Positions 1-4,258 of a stretch of DNA of 27,012 bases are shown one piece after another (position 1 is the stretch's first letter; each line of letters starts with the position of its first letter). A program made the position numbers and the translations under genes. A model generated the notes under the pieces. It was not told where the DNA came from and searched no databases. It saw only the letters and a list, made by a program, of their open reading frames with translations. Source of the stretch: a virus; the IMG/VR virus record IMGVR_UViG_3300008220_000050, positions 1-27,012 of that record, one strand, 5' to 3'.

Positions 1-1
1 A

Positions 2-76
2 TTATTTATTATTAATATACATAGTGACTTCAAAGCCGAAGCGGATGTCACTGTATTCTGGAGTTTCCCATTTCAT
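2..76 (-). CDS. pqqA: PqqA-like pyrroloquinoline quinone precursor peptide (24 aa)
   Basis: This tiny gene is read on the minus strand from ATG (76-74) to TAA (4-2). I translated it by hand. The 24 residues begin MKWETP, contain RFGFEVTMY and end INNK. PqqA peptides are 22-29 aa and carry the core (R/x)xGFEVTxY, in which a Glu and a Tyr separated by three residues are cross-linked by the radical SAM enzyme PqqE to build PQQ. Here they are E16 and Y20, the canonical spacing. A ribosome site (GAGG in AGAGGGCAATATC) lies just upstream of the ATG. The partners pqqB-E would lie to the left, outside the window. Whether this is the host pqq operon beside a prophage or a phage-carried copy cannot be told here. 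The family call is strong because every conserved position is present. Confidence 0.9.
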   Translation of the reverse strand: MKWETPEYSDIRFGFEVTMYINNK

Positions 77-114
77 GATATTGCCCTCTAGTTATTATTC
101 ACCTATTTTTATAT

Positions 115-131
115 ATGCAGGTTCTATGCCA
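115..131 (-). promoter_or_regulatory. Possible sigma-54 (-24/-12) promoter for the pqqA-like gene
   Basis: On the minus strand the sequence reads TGGCATAGAACCTGCAT. The GG and GC dinucleotides have the spacing of the sigma-54 consensus TGGCAC-N5-TTGCA, with mismatches at the last C of the first block and the first T of the second. It lies about 40 bp upstream of the pqqA ATG. No sigma-70 -35/-10 pair with normal spacing was found between it and the gene. This is a motif match only. Confidence 0.35.
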
Positions 132-213
132 AACCCTCAAAGCCAATAAGACCATAGTTTTTAAAATTTTTCAAATAATTTTTTGGCTGTTAGCAACCAT
201 TTTGCAAGGGGGG

Positions 214-229
214 TGTTTCACGTGAAACA
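214..229. other. parS: parS centromere site (ParB-binding palindrome)
   Basis: TGTTTCACGTGAAACA is a perfect 16-bp palindrome and matches the consensus chromosomal parS site recognised by ParB/Spo0J across many bacteria. A 16-mer is not expected by chance in 27 kb. It lies in the non-coding region between the leftward pqqA-like gene and the first rightward gene, flanked on both sides by G runs. No ParA or ParB gene is visible in the window, so the reader would be a host or off-window ParB. I saw no second copy. Confidence 0.85.
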
Positions 230-284
230 GGGGTGGGGTTCGATTTTTAAATTTTTTCTGATCGTTTGAGCAAATTTAAGTGTA

Positions 285-335
285 AAGGGGTTGGGTGAGA
301 TGTTGGTGAGATTGGGGTGATGGGGGAGAGGTGGG
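285..335 (+). other. G-rich, strand-asymmetric stretch in the divergent control region
   Basis: Runs of 3-5 G (GGGG, GGG, GGGG, GGGGG, GGG) recur on the plus strand in an otherwise AT-rich region; two more G runs flank the parS site. Three of the tracts are close enough for a quadruplex, but the fourth is too far for a canonical loop of 7 or fewer bases. No reading frame or promoter is recognised in it. Confidence 0.4.
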
Positions 336-362
336 TTCGTTTAGATGCTTGATTTCACTAAT

Positions 363-391
363 GAACATCTGGCTATGATAACCTTTTGTTC
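363..391. promoter_or_regulatory. 29-bp dyad operator, copy 1
   Basis: Half-sites GAACATCTGGCTA and TAACCTTTTGTTC are separated by 3 bp. This copy lies just upstream of the promoter at 404-431, so a bound dimer could act on the first rightward promoter. One base in the right half-site departs from the consensus (TAACC for TAGCC). Confidence 0.8.
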
Positions 392-403
392 CGAACAAAG
401 TTC

Positions 404-431
404 TTGACACTGTCTATTTTCCTGTTAGTGT
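404..431 (+). promoter_or_regulatory. Promoter for the first rightward gene (cassette copy 1)
   Basis: TTGACA (404-409) is followed after 16 bp by an extended -10 element, TG at 423-424 and TAGTGT at 426-431. The -10 hexamer is weak but the -35 is perfect. The 27 bp from 406 to 432 recur with three differences at 2150-2176, also as a promoter-like element ahead of a gene, and both copies begin with a GACA-n-TGTC dyad. The 29-bp operator copy 1 abuts it upstream. Confidence 0.6.
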
Positions 432-484
432 CTTATTTGTAGCGAGCAATCCCGCTTGTTATTAATCAATGGAGTAATTAAAAG

Positions 485-1240
485 ATGAATAAACTAAACG
501 ATAATACAGCTCGCGAACTTCTGGGTATTACAACCAAAAGTTCGTTGTATCTGAATCAAGCTCAGTTAGCCGCGTGTACTGCTATGGGTAATATAGCAGG
601 TGAACTTGAGATAACTCAGGGGCAGTTATATGTTAAGGAAATAGAGTTAGCCTGTGCGTTCTATAACATAGTAACCGACGGCGGTAAGGTTGAGCCTGAC
701 TTTAATGTATGGACTCAATCGCGTAAGTTAGTTACAAAATTATGTGTAGATGCTCACGGATTAAGTGAGGATAGAGTACGTCACATAATAGGTAAGGCTA
801 TTAAGTTACTTGCTGAGGGTGTTCTTGATTGCAGTTTAGATAGCGCTACCGCAGGTGAAGTACTGGTAGCAACGAAGCCTGCAAAGGCAACACCTGATGC
901 GGTTCGAATGAGCGCAAAACGTGCCGCGTTGGTTGAGAAGTTTGAAGGAAAATCCGATAGCGATTTAATGGCTGAAGCTCAGGAACTTGGTAATACAGGT
1001 AACTATGCAGAGGCAGGCGAATTTGCTAAGGAACTAGAATCTAGGCAGAAAGCCCAAGCGAAAGCAACGGCAAAAGCAGAACGTTCTGGTAGAACTGAGC
1101 TTAACAAAGAGGTACGCGGCGGATTGAAAGACGCGTCCACTGAGTTAGCGGCTTACATGGCATGGCTCGTAAAGCATGAAGATAGTCAGGCTGAGTTCAT
1201 AGCTCAACAGATTAATGCTTGGAAAGAACATACAAGTTAA
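485..1240 (+). CDS. Unknown protein, first rightward gene (251 aa)
   Basis: I do not recognise this family. The start ATG has GGAG about 9 bases upstream and is the first gene after the promoter at 404-431. The N-terminal 110 residues look compact and mixed alpha/beta. Residues about 130-210 are rich in Ala, Lys and Glu and read as helical or coiled, with a basic stretch around KAQAKATAKAERSGR. The C-terminus is again ordinary. There is no signal peptide or membrane segment, so it is probably cytoplasmic. Codons 11-20 themselves form a copy of the 29-bp dyad operator, so this gene may be repressed from within its own coding region. It is transcribed alone, since a strong terminator follows 20 bp after its stop. 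A regulatory or DNA-binding role is a guess from position only. Confidence 0.8.
   Translation: MNKLNDNTARELLGITTKSSLYLNQAQLAACTAMGNIAGELEITQGQLYVKEIELACAFYNIVTDGGKVEPDFNVWTQSRKLVTKLCVDAHGLSEDRVRHIIGKAIKLLAEGVLDCSLDSATAGEVLVATKPAKATPDAVRMSAKRAALVEKFEGKSDSDLMAEAQELGNTGNYAEAGEFAKELESRQKAQAKATAKAERSGRTELNKEVRGGLKDASTELAAYMAWLVKHEDSQAEFIAQQINAWKEHTS
515..543. promoter_or_regulatory. 29-bp dyad operator, copy 2 (inside a coding region)
   Basis: Half-sites GAACTTCTGGGTA and CAACCAAAAGTTC are separated by 3 bp. It occupies codons 11-20 of the first rightward gene and is the only copy inside a gene. With copy 1 it brackets the promoter at 404-431, an arrangement compatible with DNA looping or a roadblock. 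Confidence 0.75.
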
Positions 1241-1259
1241 TTAATCTACGTAGTTAATT

Positions 1260-1285
1260 AAGCCCCACTTCGGTGGGGTTTTTTT
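1260..1285 (+). terminator. Rho-independent terminator
   Basis: A stem AGCCCCAC / GTGGGGTT closed by a TTCG tetraloop is followed by a run of seven T. It begins 20 bp after the stop of the 251-aa gene and separates it from the repeat region. This is the only textbook intrinsic terminator I found in the window. Confidence 0.93.
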
Positions 1286-1297
1286 ATGCCTGCAATC

Positions 1298-1326
1298 GAA
1301 CTTTTGGTTATCCTAGCCATTTGTTC
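1298..1326. promoter_or_regulatory. 29-bp dyad operator, copy 3
   Basis: Half-sites GAACTTTTGGTTA and TAGCCATTTGTTC are separated by 3 bp. This is the left outer arm of the nested symmetric locus 1298-1489, just downstream of the terminator. Confidence 0.85.
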
Positions 1327-1350
1327 ACTTGGTCAGCTTTGTTCTCTGTT

Positions 1351-1451
1351 ACCTTCCCTCACTATTATCTTAACTGTACGGTCATAAGGGAGTAACATGT
1401 ACGGTCATAAGGGAGTGTGATGCGCTGAACTGGTTTGGTTTGAGGGAAGGT
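1351..1451. repeat. Inverted repeat ACCTTCCCTCA / TGAGGGAAGGT enclosing a direct repeat
   Basis: An exact 11-bp inverted repeat (1351-1361 and 1441-1451) encloses two direct copies of TGTACGGTCATAAGGGAGT (1375-1393 and 1398-1416, period 23). Outside these arms lie AGCTTTGTT and AACGAAGCT, complementary at 8 of 9 positions, and outside those the operator copies 3 and 4. The whole has near mirror symmetry centred around 1395. Nothing here codes for protein. Confidence 0.8.
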
Positions 1452-1460
1452 CAACGAAGC

Positions 1461-1489
1461 TAACATCTGGTCATGATAGCCACTTGTTC
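1461..1489. promoter_or_regulatory. 29-bp dyad operator, copy 4 (degenerate)
   Basis: Half-sites TAACATCTGGTCA and TAGCCACTTGTTC are separated by 3 bp. It is the most diverged copy in the left half-site and forms the right outer arm of the symmetric locus 1298-1489. Confidence 0.7.
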
Positions 1490-1502
1490 ACTGAGTTAAC
1501 TT

Positions 1503-1519
1503 CGCGACATTGTGTCGCG
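1503..1519. promoter_or_regulatory. CGACA-n3-TGTCG palindrome, copy 1
   Basis: CGCGACATTGTGTCGCG is a perfect 7+3+7 palindrome. It is the longest member of a set that recurs at 1941-1953, 1979-1991 and 2125-2137. It is flanked on both sides by AGTTAACTTCG (1494-1504 and 1529-1539). A second class of DNA-binding site distinct from the 29-bp dyad is likely. Confidence 0.65.
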
Positions 1520-1686
1520 TTATTGTCAAGTTAACTTCGTTATACTGCATTGCACAATGTGTAATTTTGTAATAATAGGTGTAATTTTATAAACCCAGTG
1601 GTAGCAAGGGTTTCAGCTGTATTATTACATTATTACATTATTACACTAAATAAATTAGCTTTGGGTAATAAAAAAATGATCAAGAT

Positions 1687-1700
1687 ATACCATCTGTATA
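1687..1700. repeat. 14-bp repeat ATACCATCTGTATA, copy 1
   Basis: An exact 14-mer that recurs three more times at 2013-2071. It is separated from the other copies by about 310 bp and lies inside the TGTAAT cluster. Confidence 0.6.
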
Positions 1701-1764
1701 TTCTTCGTTATCTTCGTTCAAAGAAGATACGCAGTGCAGAGTTCTTCCCAAAAACGTGTAATAA

Positions 1765-1866
1765 TGTAATTTTACTTACTTATCATGCACTTAAGGTGTA
1801 ATGATACAAAGCTAACAAAGCTCAAACATGTAATTTTACTTACCTTTCATACACTTAAGGTGTAAT
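1765..1866 (+). repeat. 38-bp direct repeat pair
   Basis: Units 1765-1802 and 1829-1866 differ at 3 of 38 positions and have a 64-bp period. Each starts and ends with TGTAAT and contains CACTTAAGG. They form the core of the iteron-like region. Confidence 0.75.
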
Positions 1867-1940
1867 TTTATACCAAGCTAACTTTGTACATTTAGTGGTA
1901 ATTCAAGCACTTAATAAAATTACACATTTCAGGCTCGATT

Positions 1941-1953
1941 CGACAATATGTCG
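1941..1953. promoter_or_regulatory. CGACA-n3-TGTCG palindrome, copy 2
   Basis: CGACAATATGTCG, perfect 5+3+5 symmetry, in non-coding DNA. Confidence 0.6.
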
Positions 1954-1978
1954 TTCTCACCTCGTTAATCACCTAATA

Positions 1979-1991
1979 CGACAAAATGTCT
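1979..1991. promoter_or_regulatory. CGACA-n3-TGTCG palindrome, copy 3
   Basis: CGACAAAATGTCT has one mismatch at the outer base. Its right half overlaps the left arm of the 12-bp inverted repeat at 1987-2030. Confidence 0.5.
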
Positions 1992-2030
1992 ATACAGAAC
2001 GTATATTTATTTATACCATCTGTATAGACA
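1987..2030. repeat. 12-bp perfect inverted repeat TGTCTATACAGA / TCTGTATAGACA
   Basis: Arms 1987-1998 and 2019-2030 are exact complements around a 20-bp AT-rich spacer. The right arm contains the CTGTATA core of the 14-bp repeat, so the two repeat types share recognition sequence. It could be a cruciform or a binding site for two dimers. Confidence 0.65.
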
Positions 2031-2071
2031 AAATTGTACCTTTTATACCATCTGTATATACCATCTGTATA
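2013..2071. repeat. 14-bp repeat ATACCATCTGTATA, copies 2-4
   Basis: Exact copies lie at 2013-2026, 2045-2058 and 2058-2071, the last two in tandem sharing one base. With copy 1 there are four exact occurrences in under 400 bp, as expected for initiator or regulator iterons. Confidence 0.7.
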
Positions 2072-2124
2072 ACATTTTACGTTGGACCAATTCACTTCCC
2101 CAAAATATGTTCGCCCCAGTTTCG

Positions 2125-2137
2125 CGACAAAATGTCG
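2125..2137. promoter_or_regulatory. CGACA-n3-TGTCG palindrome, copy 4
   Basis: CGACAAAATGTCG, perfect, 11 bp upstream of the -35 of the promoter at 2148-2175. This is a good position for regulating that promoter. Confidence 0.6.
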
Positions 2138-2147
2138 AACATTATAT

Positions 2148-2175
2148 TTGACAATGTCTATTATTCTGTTAGTGT
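2148..2175 (+). promoter_or_regulatory. Promoter for the main rightward operon (cassette copy 2)
   Basis: TTGACA (2148-2153), a 16-bp spacer, TG at 2167-2168 and TAGTGT at 2170-2175. It is 24 of 27 identical to the first promoter cassette. Transcription would start near 2183, giving a leader of about 190 nt before the gene at 2374. That leader carries operator copy 5 and strong secondary structure. Confidence 0.6.
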
Positions 2176-2229
2176 CATATGTGAGGGGAGAAGTTATAAA
2201 TGTTCGCCAGTGCGGACTTTATACACCTC

Positions 2230-2258
2230 GAACAAATGGTTATGTTAGCCATTTGTTC
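2230..2258. promoter_or_regulatory. 29-bp dyad operator, copy 5
   Basis: Half-sites GAACAAATGGTTA and TAGCCATTTGTTC are separated by 3 bp and match at 12 of 13 positions, the most symmetric copy. It sits about 50 bp downstream of the predicted start of the main operon promoter, so a bound protein would block elongation rather than initiation. Confidence 0.85.
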
Positions 2259-2369
2259 ACACTCATTTCGAGTGATGTAAGAGGCAGATACATGGACTCA
2301 GTTAACTTCTCTCCATTGACTGGAACGGACACCGTAAGACTTACATCACTCACTTTTAAACGGAGAGAA
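2259..2369 (+). promoter_or_regulatory. Structured 5' leader with mutually exclusive pairings
   Basis: GAGTGATGTAAG (2270-2281) and CTTACATCACTC (2340-2351) are exact 12-bp complements. The first arm can alternatively pair locally, CACTC (2259-2263) with GAGTG (2270-2274). In addition TTCTCTCC (2307-2314) is complementary to the ribosome-binding segment GGAGAGAA (2362-2369) of the next gene. The leader could therefore fold as a long stem, a pseudoknot, or a form hiding the ribosome site, suggesting translational control of the operon's first gene. This is sequence complementarity only; no energies were computed. Confidence 0.5.
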
Positions 2370-2373
2370 CAAA

Positions 2374-2709
2374 ATGAAAAGCACAAATCCACAACAACTT
2401 ATGCAACAAGCCGAATCGAATCCTGCATCAATAAATTATTACAATGGGGCGGTTGAAGTAATCATTACCGCAACTATCGCTCGATTTCCAACGGCTGAAG
2501 ATTGCAAATATATTGGCGACGACCTCGAACAATCTTTGAGCTATCTGAAAGCAAACAGTAAATACTTTGATGGAAGGCACAAATTATCTTTACATTGGCA
2601 AGGTAAGAATGAAGATGACAAGTTCATACCGCTCCAAATTTGTGTTGGCTTGCCTGACGGAATGGGCTTACCTGTTGAATGGTTCAATATCAGAGAATGT
2701 AAATACTAA
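2374..2709 (+). CDS. Unknown protein, first gene of the main operon (111 aa)
   Basis: I do not recognise the family. The ATG has GGAGAG 6 bases upstream, and this ribosome site may be masked by the leader. The protein is a small soluble domain with no membrane segment or signal. It has a Gln/Asn-rich N-terminus, a central beta-like stretch (VEVIITATIARFPT), and a C-terminal half rich in aromatic and Gly residues (residues 80-111). The next gene follows after 14 bp with its own GGGG site. Another frame open across the same start (from 2082) has no ribosome site and runs through the promoter and dyad, so I rejected it. Confidence 0.75.
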   Translation: MKSTNPQQLMQQAESNPASINYYNGAVEVIITATIARFPTAEDCKYIGDDLEQSLSYLKANSKYFDGRHKLSLHWQGKNEDDKFIPLQICVGLPDGMGLPVEWFNIRECKY

Positions 2710-2723
2710 AAAGGGGAAACAAA

Positions 2724-2948
2724 ATGACTGTATCAACCACAGAGCACAAGATGCTCGAACTCGCAGGATATTTCTACCACTCAACTAATACATGGACAGC
2801 ACCCATGTGTGTCCTTCAGGCATGTGCAGAATATAAATTGTCTTTAGCACCACATATGTTACGACTGTTCACCTTACACCTCACACGAGGCATAGACATA
2901 GCCACAGCGGAAGGAGTTGTATCATTCCATGAAATGCACACAGTGTAG
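2724..2948 (+). CDS. Unknown small protein (74 aa)
   Basis: Unknown family. The start ATG is preceded by AAAGGGGAAACAAA, a usable ribosome site. The peptide is largely helical (residues 7-50) with the motif LQACAEY at about residue 31. The 18 bases encoding this motif recur exactly, in the same reading frame, in the 67-aa gene at 3123. The last 20 bases overlap the next gene, whose ribosome site AAGGAG lies inside this one, so the two are probably translationally coupled. Confidence 0.7.
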   Translation: MTVSTTEHKMLELAGYFYHSTNTWTAPMCVLQACAEYKLSLAPHMLRLFTLHLTRGIDIATAEGVVSFHEMHTV

Positions 2949-3126
2949 TAACGAAGTTAACAATGCCAGACATGACTTAGGATATGACACGTGTATGCCG
3001 TGTGGCGAGACAGAGGCTCGACTGAGAGTCCACTGTGTCGTACCCATGCACAAGTCTAATTATGTTGTCATTACCAATAAACAAGACCTTAAAGGAATCA
3101 ACAACAAAGGAGGGTTCCACAAATGA
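2929..3126 (+). CDS. Small zinc-finger (DksA/TraR-like) phage protein (65 aa)
   Basis: I start at ATG 2929, 12 bases after AAGGAG; the upstream TTG at 2917 directly abuts that site and cannot be used. The N-terminus has two cysteine pairs, MKCTQC at the start and DTCMPC about 16 residues later, around a NARHDLGYDTC stretch. This is the shape of the DksA/TraR-type zinc finger. The second half (VVPMHKSNYVVITN, then GINNKGG) matches a pattern I recall from small conserved phage proteins. A role in contacting host RNA polymerase is known for DksA/TraR but is inference here. The stop overlaps the next ATG as ATGA. Confidence 0.7.
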   Translation: MKCTQCSNEVNNARHDLGYDTCMPCGETEARLRVHCVVPMHKSNYVVITNKQDLKGINNKGGFHK

Positions 3127-3326
3127 GAAAATCTAAAGAAGCTAAGCAGAATGACATAGAACGCAAGAGATTATTACAGGCATGTGCAGAATATGAGCGG
3201 CACACATTCGTAATAAACGTGAGGCTAAGAGCAGACGCAGTAATTAACAGCAGTGAAGATGCTAGGTTGACCAACATGGCGGCTGATTACTGGGCTGAGA
3301 GTGGTTTAAATAGGGAGGGTTGGTGA
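3123..3326 (+). CDS. Unknown mosaic protein (67 aa)
   Basis: A good AAAGGAGGG site precedes the ATG. The protein is charged and helical. Two of its segments are shared with neighbouring genes. LQACAEY is encoded by the same 18 bases as in the gene at 2724. EDARLTN(M/I)AADY is encoded by a 36-bp stretch (3255-3290) matching 6970-7005 in the VWA/metallopeptidase gene with one mismatch. In that gene the segment is followed by GTAGTTAACAGCAGT; here nearly the same 15 bases precede it, as after a tandem duplication or permutation. It looks assembled from neighbouring gene pieces. It lacks HExxH and is too short to be a peptidase. Confidence 0.65.
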   Translation: MRKSKEAKQNDIERKRLLQACAEYERHTFVINVRLRADAVINSSEDARLTNMAADYWAESGLNREGW

Positions 3327-3329
3327 AGA

Positions 3330-3752
3330 ATGCGGAACAAACTCAAAAGACTTAACACCCATGAGAGAGGGCAAGGTTGGCATTGGTTAAAATTGCATCT
3401 TATGTATTTGTCTAAAAACAATACAAAACCACACGGCTACCAATACGATAGTAGTATTGCTAAGTGCAGGCTCATAAACAGTGTTCTCGATCAAAATAGA
3501 TGGGAGAGAAGTATAAGAGGGTATATAGGTCAGGAAGTGAGAGATAATTTATACCCACATCAACTATGGAGAGTTACCCAATGGGCGCAGGGAATTGAGC
3601 ATCAATGGGATTGGGACAACCTGCCATTTCCTAAGAAGGTTATTGCCTATTGCCGTAAAAACTATGGGGCAACTCAGGAGCCTGCATTTTTGACTGAGAA
3701 AATACTTAAGAAGTACAAACCTAAACGTAAAGTTTTTAAATTGAGGAGATAA
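3330..3752 (+). CDS. Unknown basic protein (140 aa)
   Basis: Unknown family. The start ATG follows GGAGGGTTGGTGAAGA and lies 3 bp after the preceding stop. The protein is rich in Lys, Arg, Trp and Tyr, with clustered basic residues at both ends (RNKLKRLNTHERGQGWHW and KKYKPKRKVFKLRR). It has no membrane segment, so nucleic-acid binding is plausible but unproved. The next gene starts 2 bp after its stop, with a GAGGAG site inside this gene's last codons. Confidence 0.72.
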   Translation: MRNKLKRLNTHERGQGWHWLKLHLMYLSKNNTKPHGYQYDSSIAKCRLINSVLDQNRWERSIRGYIGQEVRDNLYPHQLWRVTQWAQGIEHQWDWDNLPFPKKVIAYCRKNYGATQEPAFLTEKILKKYKPKRKVFKLRR

Positions 3753-3754
3753 TC

Positions 3755-4207
3755 ATGGGTAGATATTACTCAGGCGATATCGAAGGGAAGTTCTGGTTTG
3801 GTAGCCAAAGCAGTGATGATGCGGATAACTTTGGTGTAACAGGTACACCACCTGACTCACACTTAAACTATCACTTCAGAGAAAAAGATTTACCTAATAT
3901 AGAAAAAGGTCTTGAGGTATGTGAATCAACCTTGAACGACCTGAGTCCTTTTCTATTAGAAATATATCATGAGCACAACTTCTGTAAATCAAGCACGGAG
4001 TGGAAAACCATGTATGACACTCCACCGCCTAAACTTACGTTCCCTGCAAATACGAGCTTGAAAACTAAACTGCGATCGCAAAGTGTACTGCTGACTGAAG
4101 ACCAAATAAACCTAGCAACAGAAGTATATGCTCGGTTGATACTGGGCAGAAAGATTTACATGAAGGTAGTAGAAGATGGTGAATGCTTCTTTGAAGCAGA
4201 ACTTTAA
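3755..4207 (+). CDS. Conserved-looking phage protein, MGRYYSGDIEGKFWFG type (150 aa)
   Basis: The ATG has GAGGAG 8 bases upstream. The opening motif (GRYYSGDIEGKFWFGSQSSDDA) is a pattern I remember from uncharacterised phage early proteins, but I cannot name a function. The sequence is soluble and acidic, with a helical segment ILTEDQINLATEVYARLI near residue 120. It is followed by the first sizeable gap in the operon, which contains operator copy 6. Confidence 0.7.
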   Translation: MGRYYSGDIEGKFWFGSQSSDDADNFGVTGTPPDSHLNYHFREKDLPNIEKGLEVCESTLNDLSPFLLEIYHEHNFCKSSTEWKTMYDTPPPKLTFPANTSLKTKLRSQSVLLTEDQINLATEVYARLILGRKIYMKVVEDGECFFEAEL

Positions 4208-4210
4208 CCA

Positions 4211-4239
4211 GAACATTTGGCTATCCTAGCCATTTGTTC
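4211..4239. promoter_or_regulatory. 29-bp dyad operator, copy 6
   Basis: Half-sites GAACATTTGGCTA and TAGCCATTTGTTC are separated by 3 bp. It fills the gap between the stop at 4207 and the ribosome site of the gene at 4259. No promoter is visible beside it, so it would act within the transcript path. Confidence 0.85.
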
Positions 4240-4258
4240 ATAACTTAGGAGAGATGAT

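Larger units (their letters stand above)
1560..1924. repeat. Cluster of 12 TGTAAT/ATTACA boxes (iteron-like)
   Basis: TGTAAT starts at 1560, 1568, 1580, 1757, 1765, 1797, 1829 and 1861, and its complement ATTACA at 1624, 1632, 1640 and 1919. Three ATTATTAC units run in tandem at 1621-1644. Random AT-rich DNA of this length would give about one. Two of the boxes begin and two end a 38-bp direct repeat (1765-1802 and 1829-1866, 35 of 38 identical). The short frames here lack ribosome sites and are made of the repeats, so the region is non-coding. Initiator binding at a replication origin is the likeliest role. Confidence 0.6.

Noticed and set aside
285-335. Canonical G-quadruplex
   Set aside because: Only three tracts are within short loops; the fourth is separated by about 20 bases.
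404-432. T7-type phage RNA polymerase promoter from the duplicated cassette
   Set aside because: The element carries a perfect -35 and an extended -10 with 16-bp spacing, and no phage RNA polymerase gene is seen in the window, so a host sigma-70 reading is simpler.
1598-2456. Three plus-strand open frames (1598-1801, 1895-2248, 2082-2456)
   Set aside because: They have GTG or weak starts without ribosome sites and are built of iterons, palindromes and the promoter; the last overlaps the better supported gene at 2374.
2567-2788. Plus-strand frame spanning two genes
   Set aside because: No ribosome site, and it overlaps two better supported genes.
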